In this document: positions 39,779-49,157 of the stretch, one piece after another | Layout of the letters: each line of letters starts with the position of its first letter | Position numbering within the stretch: the first letter of the stretch is position 1 | Source: Brevundimonas variabilis | GTDB taxonomy: Bacteria > Pseudomonadota > Alphaproteobacteria > Caulobacterales > Caulobacteraceae | Length of the DNA: 64,000 nt | NCBI RefSeq assembly: GCF_014199945.1 | Contig: NZ_JACHOR010000003.1 | Coordinates: 479,663 to 543,662, forward strand | Reading direction: 5' to 3' | Made by a program: the position numbers and the translations under genes | The notes under the pieces: model-generated | What the model was told of the DNA's origin: nothing | The model's database searches: none | The model's input: the letters and a program-made list of their open reading frames with translations, nothing else

Positions 39779-41824
39779 ATGATGACCAAGACACTCCTGC
39801 TGGCCACGAGCGCCATTCTGTTCGCCAGCCCGGCCCTCGCCCAGGTCGCCCCATCCCCGACTGCCCCCCCAGCGCCCGTCGCCGAGGAGGGCCTGCAGGG
39901 CGTCCTGGTCTTCACGCCGGACTTCTTTGCCGATCAACGGCCGAACTCGGCCCTGGACATGGTCAATCGGGTCCCGGGGTTCAGCGTCAGCGATGGTGAA
40001 GGCAGCCGCGGGTTCGAGGGCTCGGTGGGCAATGTCCTGATCAACGGTGCGCGACCCGCCTCCAAGAATGATACCGGCTCGGCGGTCCTGAGCCGGACGG
40101 TCGCGGCGAATGTCGATCGTATCGAACTCATCCGCGGGGGAGCCCCCGGGATCGACATGCAGGGCTTCGCGGTCGTGGTGAACGTCATCACCCGGAGCCA
40201 GTCCAGCAGCGAATCGATCGTCGAGGGGACGGCCTTCATCTTCGCCGGCGCCCCCGAACAGTACAACGGCTCCTACCGCTTCACGGCCAAACAAGGCGAC
40301 CGGACCTGGGGCTTCACCCTGTCAGACGGGGTCGCAATCAATGACTCGGCAGGTGTGGGCCGGAGTATCCGCGCGGATGGAACTGGCCGCGTCTTGCGCG
40401 ATGAGTCCTACTTCAACAACAGTCGCGGGGGCGGCCAGGCCATCCGGGGGAATTTTGCCACGCCCCTAGCGGGTGGAAAGATCGATCTGACTGCCCGGTA
40501 CGGTCTTAACGACTATGAGCAGGTCGACCGGCTCACCAATCCCACCACCTTGCGTGAAAGCCTCTATGCAGAGGATGGCAGCAGCGGCGAGTTTGGTGCG
40601 GTCTTCACCCGTCCGATGGGGACGCGGTTCAGCTCCGAAACCCGCTTCATCCATGAGTTCAGCGACTTTGACTCCGTATCCACCTCGCGCGGCCGGGTCG
40701 GCGCCAATGTCAGTCCGGACCAGCAGTTCGAAGCCTTCGGCAACAGCTCCGAAACCATCCTGCGCAGTCTGGTCCGGTTCGAGAAGTCGCCGGCCATCAC
40801 GCTGGAGGCCGGCGGCGAGGTGGCCTACAACATGCTGGAGGTCGACCAGAGCTTCAGCATCGACGGGGTGTCGGTGCCCCTGCCCTCCGCCTCCATCACG
40901 GTCGAGGAGACGCGGGGCGAGGCTTTCGTCAAGGGCACATGGCGGCTTCGTCCGAACCTGACCGTGGAAGGCGGGATACGGCTTGAGGGCTCGACCATCA
41001 CCCAGTCCGGCGACGCCGATCAGGAAAAGAGCTTCTTCTTCGCAAAGCCGCGGCTGCAGGCGACCTGGACGCCCATGCCCAACAATCAGGTCCGCTTCCG
41101 CTTCGAACGTGAACTGGGCCAGCTGGACTTCGGCGATTTCGCGGCCTCCTCCGATCTGGAAGACGACACGGTGTTCGGCGGCAATGTCGATCTGGAGCCG
41201 GAACAGCGCTGGATCGCAGAACTCACCTATGAGCGTCGGTTCCTCGGTGAAGGCATCGTCTCCGTTGGGTATCGCCACGACGAGATCATCGACGTCATCG
41301 ATCGCCTGCCGCTGGACGGAGGCCTCTCAGCCGTGGGGAATATCGGCAACGGCACCCTGGACCGGCTGGACGTCAACATCGTCCTGCCGATGGACAAGGT
41401 CGGGTTCACCGGTGGCAAGATTCAGCTGCGGAATACCTGGGATCATACTGAAGTCACGGATCCAACAACGGGCGAAACCCGCCCGATCTCGGGCGTACGC
41501 GCTTCCCAGCCGGCCTTCATCGTGAGCCAGGATATCACTTCGTGGAAGCTGCAGTGGGAGCTGGCCTATCTGCCCAGATTGTCCGAAACCTCCTACGACC
41601 CCGATCAGACCAGCAGCTTCCGCGGGCGCGACTATTTCGAGGGGGCAATCGAGTACAAGCCGACCAGCACCCTCGCCATCCGCGCCCAGATGAATGTCTG
41701 GGACGACTTCGAGACCGAGCGGGTGGTCTATGCGGACCGTACGACCCGTCCGGTGGCCTTCATCGAGCGCCGCACGATCGACCCCCGCACCTTCTATCAG
41801 ATCCGGGTGCGCAAGACCTTCTAG
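39779..41824 (+). CDS. TonB-dependent receptor
   Basis: A 681-residue outer-membrane protein. The signal peptide ends SPALAQ near residue 22, followed by a Pro-rich linker. A TonB-box-like GVLVFTPDFF leads to a plug with SALDMVNRVPGFSVSDGEGS, VLINGARP and RIELIRGGAPGID. The beta barrel follows and ends on the typical aromatic C-terminus (FYQIRVRKTF). It lacks an obvious siderophore or sugar partner gene. Start ATG 39779 follows GAGGGGAACCCC. It is divergent from the GumN-like gene and ends at a strong terminator. Confidence 0.9.
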   Translation: MMTKTLLLATSAILFASPALAQVAPSPTAPPAPVAEEGLQGVLVFTPDFFADQRPNSALDMVNRVPGFSVSDGEGSRGFEGSVGNVLINGARPASKNDTGSAVLSRTVAANVDRIELIRGGAPGIDMQGFAVVVNVITRSQSSSESIVEGTAFIFAGAPEQYNGSYRFTAKQGDRTWGFTLSDGVAINDSAGVGRSIRADGTGRVLRDESYFNNSRGGGQAIRGNFATPLAGGKIDLTARYGLNDYEQVDRLTNPTTLRESLYAEDGSSGEFGAVFTRPMGTRFSSETRFIHEFSDFDSVSTSRGRVGANVSPDQQFEAFGNSSETILRSLVRFEKSPAITLEAGGEVAYNMLEVDQSFSIDGVSVPLPSASITVEETRGEAFVKGTWRLRPNLTVEGGIRLEGSTITQSGDADQEKSFFFAKPRLQATWTPMPNNQVRFRFERELGQLDFGDFAASSDLEDDTVFGGNVDLEPEQRWIAELTYERRFLGEGIVSVGYRHDEIIDVIDRLPLDGGLSAVGNIGNGTLDRLDVNIVLPMDKVGFTGGKIQLRNTWDHTEVTDPTTGETRPISGVRASQPAFIVSQDITSWKLQWELAYLPRLSETSYDPDQTSSFRGRDYFEGAIEYKPTSTLAIRAQMNVWDDFETERVVYADRTTRPVAFIERRTIDPRTFYQIRVRKTF

Positions 41825-41854
41825 CTCGGGCCGACTGCGCAGCGATCATTCAAG

Positions 41855-41889
41855 AAAAAAGGCCCGGTGGATCGCTCCACCGGGCCTTT
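41855..41889. terminator. Bidirectional terminator between the TonB receptor and POT transporter genes
   Basis: AAAAAA precedes the stem GGCCCGGTGGA (41861-41871), a TCGC loop and TCCACCGGGCC, and TTTCGTTT follows. Perfect 11-base stem with A and T tracts on both sides, so it serves both convergent genes. Confidence 0.9.
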
Positions 41890-41910
41890 CGTTTCAGGCT
41901 GGGTCGAACG

Positions 41911-43722
41911 TCAGCGAACGCCGGCCATACCCTTCTTGAGCAGCGGCGAAAGCACCAGCAACACGATACCTACACCCACGCCGGTCCACCCGATGGTGCC
42001 GAAGATCGACCCATAGGTATCCAGCGCCAGCTGCGGATTGGTCACGACGCCGGCCACGGTATCCGTTGCCGTCGCCTGGGCGATGACCCCGGCGGCGATG
42101 TGTGCCACCGAGCTGGACAGGAACCAGACCCCCATCATCATCCCGACCAGACGATCGACCGACAGCTTGGTGATCATCGACAGCCCGACCGGCGACAGAC
42201 ACAGCTCTCCCAGGGTGTGGAAGAAATAGGTCAGGAACAGGAAGAACAGCGGCACCCGGAAATCGGCCCCGGCCTGTGTTGCCGACGCCCAGGCCAGCAC
42301 CAGGAAGCCGATACCCACAAACACCAGGCCAAACGAGAATTTGACCGGCGTGGACGGCTCCATCTTGCGCTTGGCCAGCCAGACCCAGAGGGCGGCAAAG
42401 ATCGGTCCGAAGATCACGATGATGCCGGGGTTGAACATCTGGGTATAGCCGGCATTGAACCAGCCCGGCATGTCCGTGGACTGGTCCGCGAACAGGGTCA
42501 GGGACGAACCCGCCTGTTCGAACAAGGCCCAGAACAGCACCGAGAAGAAGATCAGCACCTGGGCCACCAGCATGCGGTTGCGCTCGGCCCCCTTCAGCTG
42601 AGTCACGGTGTAGCCGACCACCGCAGCGAAGATGATCCCGGCGAGCCATGGCAGGCTGGTCGAGATGATCTCGTGACGCTGCATCAGCAGCCAGACCGGG
42701 AAGACCGCAATCAGACCCAGGATCCAGAAGGTGGCTTCCAGTGGAATGCCAAGCACCTTGGTGCCAGCCAGTTTTTCGGGATGCGGCGGACCACCCCGGC
42801 CCTCGAGCCAGGACTGGCCCAGCAGGAAGGTTGCGAGACCCAGCAGCATGCCGAAGCCCGCCAGGCCGAAGCCATAGGCCCAGCCGTAGGTGTAGCCGAG
42901 GTAGGAGCAGAGCCCGGTCGCAAGGACGGACCCCAGATTGATGCCGACGTAGAACAGGGTGAACCCGCCATCACGGCGTGGATCGTTCTCTTCGTAAAGC
43001 TGACCCACCACGGTCGAGATATTGGCCTTCAGGAACCCGACGCCCACGATGATCAGGGACAGCGCCAGGAACAGGGTCATCTCGCCGGACGGATCGCGGA
43101 CCGTACGGGTCGTGTAGCCATCGGCCGCCGTCTGGGCAGGAAAGCCGGCAGCGGTTGCGGCCAGCGCGCCGGATCCGGCGGCAGTATCGGCAGCGTCAAC
43201 GACCGTTACACCTTCAGGCGTGACCGAGATCGGCACGCGGCCGGAATCGGTCACGGCATACAGTTGCCGGTCCGTATTGCGACCATCGACCTCGATCGCA
43301 TACTCGGTCCCGCCGACCGTGATGAACTCACGTCCACCCGATCCCTCGAACGCCATCGTGAAGTGTCCGGCAACCAGCAGGACCGCGCCGATGATGACGG
43401 CCTTTCGTGATCCCAGGTATTTGTCGGCGATCAGGCCGCCGACCACCGGCAGCAGATACACCAGCGCACCATAGGCGGCGTAGATGCCCTGCGCCTCGAC
43501 CGGACCGAACAGGAAATGCTGGATCAGATAGATCGTCAGCATTGCCCTCATGCCGTAGAAGGAGAACCGCTCCCACATCTCGGTGAAGAACAGGACCACC
43601 AGCCCCCGCGGGTGTCCCAGAAACGTCTTGCGAGGTGCGCCAATCGTGGCACCTGCCCCATCCGTCAAGCTCAACGGCTCACTCCCAATAGCCGCGCCCT
43701 GTTCGGCGCGTGAAGGGCGCAT
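41911..43722 (-). CDS. POT-family proton-dependent oligopeptide transporter
   Basis: A 603-residue major-facilitator protein. The POT signature ExxER is in FFTEMWERFSFYGMRAMLT; the second PTR2 signature is in ANISTVVGQLYEENDPRRDG followed by FTLFYVGINLGS. About 14 helices are expected. A hydrophilic insert of about 90 residues (about 110-200, with VGGTEYAIEVDGRNTDRQLY) lies after the first group of helices, probably on the periplasmic face. The transporter takes up di- and tripeptides with protons. The start is ATG 43722 (MRPSRAEQGAAI); longer starts exist. Confidence 0.92.
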   Translation of the reverse strand: MRPSRAEQGAAIGSEPLSLTDGAGATIGAPRKTFLGHPRGLVVLFFTEMWERFSFYGMRAMLTIYLIQHFLFGPVEAQGIYAAYGALVYLLPVVGGLIADKYLGSRKAVIIGAVLLVAGHFTMAFEGSGGREFITVGGTEYAIEVDGRNTDRQLYAVTDSGRVPISVTPEGVTVVDAADTAAGSGALAATAAGFPAQTAADGYTTRTVRDPSGEMTLFLALSLIIVGVGFLKANISTVVGQLYEENDPRRDGGFTLFYVGINLGSVLATGLCSYLGYTYGWAYGFGLAGFGMLLGLATFLLGQSWLEGRGGPPHPEKLAGTKVLGIPLEATFWILGLIAVFPVWLLMQRHEIISTSLPWLAGIIFAAVVGYTVTQLKGAERNRMLVAQVLIFFSVLFWALFEQAGSSLTLFADQSTDMPGWFNAGYTQMFNPGIIVIFGPIFAALWVWLAKRKMEPSTPVKFSFGLVFVGIGFLVLAWASATQAGADFRVPLFFLFLTYFFHTLGELCLSPVGLSMITKLSVDRLVGMMMGVWFLSSSVAHIAAGVIAQATATDTVAGVVTNPQLALDTYGSIFGTIGWTGVGVGIVLLVLSPLLKKGMAGVR

Positions 43723-43954
43723 AACCAGCACGGCGCGCGAACCCGGACAAGTGTTAAGGCTGTTCCGTGACAGCCTCGGACCCACATCCCGTCACGAAAC
43801 CCCCTGCCGCGACCCAAAACGCCGACGACACGCGCAAAGCGCCTCCTCACGGATGCCCACACGTATTCTCGCTTGCACGGTTGTGGCGCAGTGAATGCAC
43901 CGGGATCGACCAATCGCCGGCCACCGTGCCAGATCGGGAAAGCCAACCCCCACC

Positions 43955-45100
43955 ATGATCATCCGACCCGTTCGCACGTCTGATCATGCAGGGGTCAATC
44001 GTCTTCATCGGGACGTCTGGTGGCCGGAACGGTCCGCGGCGGGCTGGCGCTGGCTGGAAACCAATCCGGCCAGGGCCGATCTGGATGCGCCTTGCGGCTG
44101 GGTGGTCGAGGACCCTGATGGCGAGGTCGCCGCGTTTCTGGGGAATTTCGTCCAGCGCTTCTGGAATGGCGACCGGCTGATGCATGCCTCGACCGGCTTT
44201 TCGACGATCGTCCGCCCCGACGTCCTGGGTGCGAGTCGGGCGCTGTTTCGTGCGCATGCACGACAGCCGGGCCTGGCCGCGCACTATACCTTCAATGCCA
44301 ATCGTCGCTCTTCGCCGCTTTATCGCTTGTTCGGCCTGAAACCCTGGCCCGACGCGACGCACGCCTTGAAGCTGTCATGGATCGTCGATCCCGTCGCCAT
44401 CGTGGGAGGACGGCTGCTGCGCGAGATGGTCATGCGGGTGCCGGACCGGATCAACTATCGGGCGGAATGGTTCATGGGACCACGCCTCCACATGGCCAGC
44501 CCCCTGAAGCTTCCGGTCCAAATCCTGAGGCTGACAGACTTTGGTGACGGCTCGCCCTATGCCCGTTTCTGGACGGCACTGAAGTCGGAGGGACAGGTTC
44601 TGGCGGATCGCAGTCCGGAGATCATGCGCTGGCGGATGGCCGACCCGGACCAGACGCTCAGGCCGATCGTGCTCGCCAGGGTCACGGGGGACCGGATCAC
44701 GGGCTATGCCATGGCGCAGATGAGCAAGGGCAGCAGCATCGAACCGCCCCTTCTCGATGTCATCGACGCGACTGCTTTGTCCGAAGCCGGGGCCGCAATT
44801 CCTGAACTGATTGCGACCCTGATTGAAAATGCTCGACAGATGGGCGCTGCGAAGGTCCGGATGCAGATGGTCTCGCCCCGCATGCTGACGCTTCTGGGGC
44901 CACTGGCCGGCCGCGCACGGCGAGAGGGCGGCTGGGGTCACGCGCACGTCAGATTCAATGACCCGACCATGGCAGACCTTTGGTCGCCGACGCCTTTCGA
45001 TGGCGACTACGCCATCTGTCTTCGCCCCGTACCCGAAATCCAGGGTTTGCTTCGTCCTCGCGTCAGCCCGGCGTTCGCCAAGGAGAAGGCGTCCATCTGA
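43955..45100 (+). CDS. GNAT-type acyltransferase-like protein
   Basis: A 381-residue soluble protein that starts MIIRPVRTSDHAGVNRLHRD, a GNAT N-terminal pattern. Family landmarks are AAFLGNFVQRFW and MHASTGFSTIVRPDVLGASR, followed by a second half with RITGYAMAQMSKG that looks like another acyltransferase lobe. The substrate is unknown. The longer in-frame start upstream adds an unlikely Pro/Arg-rich segment. It is convergent with mscL, 10 bases apart. Confidence 0.7.
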   Translation: MIIRPVRTSDHAGVNRLHRDVWWPERSAAGWRWLETNPARADLDAPCGWVVEDPDGEVAAFLGNFVQRFWNGDRLMHASTGFSTIVRPDVLGASRALFRAHARQPGLAAHYTFNANRRSSPLYRLFGLKPWPDATHALKLSWIVDPVAIVGGRLLREMVMRVPDRINYRAEWFMGPRLHMASPLKLPVQILRLTDFGDGSPYARFWTALKSEGQVLADRSPEIMRWRMADPDQTLRPIVLARVTGDRITGYAMAQMSKGSSIEPPLLDVIDATALSEAGAAIPELIATLIENARQMGAAKVRMQMVSPRMLTLLGPLAGRARREGGWGHAHVRFNDPTMADLWSPTPFDGDYAICLRPVPEIQGLLRPRVSPAFAKEKASI

Positions 45101-45110
45101 CGGAGGCCGG

Positions 45111-45530
45111 TCAGACCGGTGGGCGTGCCTGCAGGGAATCCCGGATTTCCATCAGCAGCGCTTCGGACGCGGTCGGCGCAGGCGGTGCTGCCGGCGTTTC
45201 GGCATCGGCCCTGCGAAGCTTGTTGATCGCCTTCACCAGCAGGAAGACGACGAAGGCAACGATCAGGAACTGGATCAGGGTATTGATGAAAGCCCCATAC
45301 TGAATGGCGACTTCCTCGATCGCCTCGGTGGCAGGATTCTCTGGAGCCAGAACCCATTTCAGGTTCGCAAAATCGACCCGCCCGAGAATAAGACCGATCG
45401 GCGGCATGATGACCTGTTCCACCAGGCTGGTGACGATCTTTCCAAAGGCCGCCCCGATGATCACGCCCACGGCGAGGTCCACGACATTGCCGCGCGCGGC
45501 AAACTCCTTGAATTCAGTGATCAGGCTCAT
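45111..45530 (-). CDS. mscL: Large-conductance mechanosensitive channel
   Basis: A 139-residue MscL protein: N-terminal amphipathic helix [15 protein letters not shown], first pore helix [20 protein letters not shown] with the hydrophobic gate, a short periplasmic loop and the second helix [16 protein letters not shown]. The C-terminal helical bundle ([13 protein letters not shown]) follows a Pro/Ala linker. It opens under membrane tension after hypo-osmotic shock. The ATG at 45530 overlaps the stop of the acetyltransferase gene upstream (ATGA). Confidence 0.96.
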   Translation of the reverse strand: MSLITEFKEFAARGNVVDLAVGVIIGAAFGKIVTSLVEQVIMPPIGLILGRVDFANLKWVLAPENPATEAIEEVAIQYGAFINTLIQFLIVAFVVFLLVKAINKLRRADAETPAAPPAPTASEALLMEIRDSLQARPPV

Positions 45531-46021
45531 GCGGGGAACTCCGTGTCTGGCGTTAGGTCGAGGTGAAGAAACTGATTGAAGGCCGTGGCCTCATAGTTGC
45601 CGAAGGCCGGGCCGGGCACAAATCCACGGGATCGATACAGTGCCAGCGCCGGTTCGAAGGCCAGGCCCGATCCTGTCTCCAGGGACACCCTGCGCGCGGA
45701 CAGCGCGGCAGCCCGGGCGATCAGATGCTCCAGCATCGAACGACCATGTCCCTGCCCCAGATGGTGGGGATGAGTGCGCATCGACTTGATTTCGAAGGTG
45801 CCCTCATCAACTTGCCGCAGCGCCCCCATCGACACCGCACGCCCGTCCTGCAGGATCACGAAAGCCGACGTTCCGTCTTCCGCCAGGCCAGACGCGCCCA
45901 GGGCATGGACGCTGTCCGGTGGAGAATGCTCACGCATGGCGGATAGATGCAGGTCGACGAGCTCGAGGAAGGTGGGGTCGGCGAAATTGGCCTCGACTGG
46001 GCTGGCGTCCGCCACCGACAA
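45527..46021 (-). CDS. GNAT family N-acetyltransferase
   Basis: A 164-residue GNAT domain protein with the acetyl-CoA P-loop [16 protein letters not shown] (Q/RxxGxG/A) and the region [20 protein letters not shown]. The Asn-Tyr before the C-terminus ([11 protein letters not shown]) is typical of the family. The substrate is unknown. It starts 4 bases after the ihfB stop and overlaps mscL at the other end. Confidence 0.88.
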   Translation of the reverse strand: MSVADASPVEANFADPTFLELVDLHLSAMREHSPPDSVHALGASGLAEDGTSAFVILQDGRAVSMGALRQVDEGTFEIKSMRTHPHHLGQGHGRSMLEHLIARAAALSARRVSLETGSGLAFEPALALYRSRGFVPGPAFGNYEATAFNQFLHLDLTPDTEFPA

Positions 46022-46025
46022 AATC

Positions 46026-46316
46026 TCAGGCGTCGCCTGAAGCGTTCAGCCGCTCGCGAAGCTCCTTGCCGCTCTTGAAGAACGGGACCGACTTGGCGGG
46101 AACATCGACACTTTCACCCGTGCGAGGATTGCGGCCGGCACGGGCAGGACGCGAGCGCACCGAAAACGCACCGAAGCCACGCAATTCCACGCGGCCACCT
46201 TCGGCCATGGCATCGGTCATCCGGCCCAGGACGACATTGACCACGCGCTCGACCTCAGCGTGGGTCAGATGGGTGTTCTCTGACGCCAGCTTTTCAATCA
46301 GCTCAGACTTGATCAA
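46026..46316 (-). CDS. ihfB: Integration host factor beta subunit
   Basis: A 96-residue DNA-bending protein of the HU/IHF family. It starts [20 protein letters not shown] and carries the arm signature [20 protein letters not shown], whose Pro intercalates into DNA. I chose the TTG at 46316 because a full Shine-Dalgarno, AGGAGG, lies about 8 bases before it and the length then equals the family. No ATG fits. The order aroA-cmk-rpsA-ihfB is conserved in Proteobacteria. Confidence 0.93.
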   Translation of the reverse strand: MIKSELIEKLASENTHLTHAEVERVVNVVLGRMTDAMAEGGRVELRGFGAFSVRSRPARAGRNPRTGESVDVPAKSVPFFKSGKELRERLNASGDA

Positions 46317-46451
46317 GGGCAGCCCTCCTGTCGATCTGGTGACTGCCCGACCAGACACCATTCGGCTGTGGCCCGGAGAACCACGAAGGGCAGCCTAACC
46401 TGCGGCGACCATTGGCAAAAGCCCCGCTTAGCGTGAATCTGGCCAAATTGT

Positions 46452-46470
46452 CGGAAACCGTACGTTTCCG
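46452..46470. repeat. Small inverted repeat upstream of ihfB
   Basis: CGGAAAC and GTTTCCG are separated by 5 bases (CGTAC). The repeat lies about 136 bases upstream of the ihfB TTG and 111 bases past the end of rpsA. It may be an operator or a weak transcript hairpin. Confidence 0.35.
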
Positions 46471-46490
46471 GAGTTTGTTTCCAGACAGAG

Positions 46491-46520
46491 AAAAGGGCGG
46501 CTGGATCCCTCCAGCCGCCC
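46491..46520 (-). terminator. rpsA terminator
   Basis: GGGCGGCTGGA, loop TCCC, TCCAGCCGCCC forms a perfect 11-base stem. On the minus strand it is followed by TTTTC, so it ends the rpsA transcript about 60 bases after its stop. Confidence 0.88.
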
Positions 46521-46580
46521 TCCTGCAGTTCTGTCAGCGCGTCGTGTCAGAACACGACGGGCCATCGGCCAACGGGATTA

Positions 46581-48284
46581 TCAGTCCTGTTTGGCCTTCT
46601 CGCGCAGGGCTGCACCCAGGATGTCGCCCAGCGATGCGCCCGAGTCCGAGGACCCGAACTGATCGATGGCTTCCTTCTCGTCGGCCATTTCGAGGGCCTT
46701 GATCGAGACGGAGACGCGGCGCGTGGCCTTGTCGATGCCCGTGATCTGGGCGTCGACGCGGTCGCCCACGGCATAGCGCTCGGGGCGCTGCTCGTTGCGG
46801 TCGCGGCTGATGTCCGACTTGCGCACGAAGCTGGTGACCGGCGCATCGTCTTCGCCGAACTTGACCTCGATGCCACCCGACTCGATGGACGTGACGGTCA
46901 GGGTGACCGTCTGGCCCTTCTTGTAGGTGTCGCCGTCGCCGACCGGATCGCCGCCCAGCTGCTTGATGCCGAGCGAGACGCGTTCCTTCTCGACGTCAAC
47001 GTCCAGCACCTTGGCCTTGACCATCTCGCCCTTGCGATAGCGCTGGATGGCTTCCTCGCCGGAGACGCTCCAGTCCAGGTCGGACAGGTGCACCATGCCG
47101 TCGATGTCGTTGTCCAGACCGATGAACAGGCCGAACTCGGTGGCGTTCTTGACTTCGCCCTCGACGGTCGAGCCGATCGGGTTGGCTGCAACGAACGCAT
47201 CCCACGGATTGTCCTGGGCCTGCTTCAGGCCCAGCGAGATGCGGCGCTTGGAGCTGTCGACGTCCAGGACGACCACGTCCACTTCCTGCGAGGTGGAGAC
47301 GATCTTGCCCGGATGGACGTTCTTCTTGGTCCAGGACATTTCCGAGACGTGCACCAGGCCTTCAACACCGGCTTCCAGCTCAACGAATGCGCCGTAGTCG
47401 GTGATGTTGGTGATGCGGCCCGTGTATTTGGCACCGGGGGGATATTTGGCTTCGACGCCATCCCACGGATCGGACTGCAGCTGCTTCATGCCGAGGCTGA
47501 TGCGCTGGGTGTCCGGGTTGATCTTGACGACCTGCACCTGGACGGTGTCGCCGACGGCGAGCACCTGCGAGGGGTGCGAGACGCGCTTCCACGACATGTC
47601 GGTGACGTGCAGCAGGCCGTCGATGCCGCCGAGGTCCACGAACGCGCCGTAGTCGGTGATGTTCTTGACGACGCCGTCGCGGATTTCACCCTCTTGCAGC
47701 TGACCCACCAGCTCGGTGCGCTGTTCGGCACGGGCTTCTTCGAGGATCGCACGACGCGAGACGACGATGTTGCCGCGCGGGCGGTCCATCTTGAGGATCT
47801 GGAACGGCTGCTCCTTGCCCATCAGCGGGCCGACGTCGCGCACGGGGCGGATGTCGACCTGCGAGCCGGGCAGGAAGGCCGATGCGCCGCCGAGGTCGAC
47901 GGTGAAGCCACCCTTGACGCGACCGATGATAGCACCGTTGACCGGCACGCCTTCTGCGAAGACGACTTCCAGACGGGTCCAGGCTTCTTCGCGACGGGCC
48001 TTGTCGCGGCTGATGACGGCTTCACCCAGGGCGTTCTCGACGCGCTCGAGGTAGACCTCAACGTCGTCGCCGACCTTGGGGATCACCGAGCCTTCGCCGA
48101 TGCCGAACTCGCGGGCCGGGATACGGCCTTCGGTCTTCAGACCGACGTCGATGATGATGATGTCTTTTTCGATGCCGACGACGCGACCGTGGACGACCTG
48201 GCCTTCGCCGAGGTCACGACCCTGGAGCTGCTCGTCGAGCAGGGCCGAGAAATCGTCGCGCGTGGGGTTGAGGGTATCTGTCAT
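46581..48284 (-). CDS. rpsA: 30S ribosomal protein S1
   Basis: A 567-residue protein made of six S1 RNA-binding domains. The repeats are visible as G-x-V-x-x-I-x-x-YGAFV units (VVKNITDYGAFVDLGGIDGL, ITNITDYGAFVELEAGVEGL) and LHVTDMSW. The last domain is the most diverged and ends REKAKQD. S1 unfolds structured mRNA leaders on the ribosome. The ATG is at 48284. The gene lies between cmk and ihfB with its own terminator. Confidence 0.98.
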   Translation of the reverse strand: MTDTLNPTRDDFSALLDEQLQGRDLGEGQVVHGRVVGIEKDIIIIDVGLKTEGRIPAREFGIGEGSVIPKVGDDVEVYLERVENALGEAVISRDKARREEAWTRLEVVFAEGVPVNGAIIGRVKGGFTVDLGGASAFLPGSQVDIRPVRDVGPLMGKEQPFQILKMDRPRGNIVVSRRAILEEARAEQRTELVGQLQEGEIRDGVVKNITDYGAFVDLGGIDGLLHVTDMSWKRVSHPSQVLAVGDTVQVQVVKINPDTQRISLGMKQLQSDPWDGVEAKYPPGAKYTGRITNITDYGAFVELEAGVEGLVHVSEMSWTKKNVHPGKIVSTSQEVDVVVLDVDSSKRRISLGLKQAQDNPWDAFVAANPIGSTVEGEVKNATEFGLFIGLDNDIDGMVHLSDLDWSVSGEEAIQRYRKGEMVKAKVLDVDVEKERVSLGIKQLGGDPVGDGDTYKKGQTVTLTVTSIESGGIEVKFGEDDAPVTSFVRKSDISRDRNEQRPERYAVGDRVDAQITGIDKATRRVSVSIKALEMADEKEAIDQFGSSDSGASLGDILGAALREKAKQD

Positions 48285-48445
48285 GAAGCTCTGGTGTTTC
48301 CGAATGGGTTTTGGCGCGTGACCGGACGGCCCCGCGCGAGGTGGAGGAAAAGATGGGAAGTCAGGTCGTCGGGATACGAGCGGTCAGTTGACCCCAGGAC
48401 GCCCGCGGAAGCCGAGGATGGGAGCGTTGGATTTGTCCGCAAGCC

Positions 48446-49096
48446 CTAGAGGGTATGCCGGGCACGCGCCGCCTCGACGATACGGCGGGCCGCATCGAAG
48501 GCCTGCTCTATATCCATATCGGTCGTATCCAGCAAGACCGCGTCGCTGGCCTGGATCATGGGAGCCGATCCGCGGCCCGCATCGCGCTCGTCGCGTTTCA
48601 GGATATCGGCCAGCATCGCCTCGAAACTGATGTCATCGCCGCGATCCCGAAGCTGCCGCCAGCGCCGTCGGGCGCGGGTCTCGGGCGTCGCGGTCACGAA
48701 CAGCTTGGCCATCGCATCGGGGGCGATCACCGTGCCGATGTCGCGTCCGTCGAGGACCGCTCCACCCGGCTGTCGGGCAAAGGCCTGTTGCAGATCCAGC
48801 AGGGCGGCCCGCACGCCGGGATAGCCCGCCACCCGGCTGGCGGCCTCTCCCGCCTCGCCGGTCGTCAGGCGCGCGTCCTGCGATAACCGGTCGGCATCCA
48901 GTGCGCGTGCCGCACGATCGGCCGCAGCCTCGTCCGCCAGGTCTCCTCCGGTGGCCAGAACCTCCAGCCCGACCGCACGGTAAAGGAGGCCGGTGTCGAG
49001 GAAGGGCAGACCATAGGTCGTGGCCAATCGGGCGGCGATCGTGCCCTTGCCCGATGCAGCGGGTCCATCAACGGCGATTACAAGAGCGGGGGACAT
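48446..49096 (-). CDS. cmk: Cytidylate kinase
   Basis: A 216-residue P-loop kinase for CMP and dCMP. Walker A GPAASGKGT is at 11-19, then LDTGLLYRAVGLEV, LDGRDIGTVIAPDA and TPETRARRRWRQL, all family-specific. MSPALVIAVD matches the family start at 49096; a longer frame is probably not translated. The 161-base gap to rpsA and the 61-base gap to ridA hold no other gene. Confidence 0.96.
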   Translation of the reverse strand: MSPALVIAVDGPAASGKGTIAARLATTYGLPFLDTGLLYRAVGLEVLATGGDLADEAAADRAARALDADRLSQDARLTTGEAGEAASRVAGYPGVRAALLDLQQAFARQPGGAVLDGRDIGTVIAPDAMAKLFVTATPETRARRRWRQLRDRGDDISFEAMLADILKRDERDAGRGSAPMIQASDAVLLDTTDMDIEQAFDAARRIVEAARARHTL

Positions 49097-49157
49097 AACC
49101 TGGCTTTCCGAGCACGGCACCGCAGCAAAATCCAGTGACATATATGTCAGAGTCTCG

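Noticed and set aside
41542..43410. Long open frame opposite the POT transporter and the TonB receptor end
   Set aside because: It crosses a strong terminator and two real genes, and shows no domain.
47088..48449. Long open frame opposite rpsA
   Set aside because: Antisense to six intact S1 domains, with no domain of its own.
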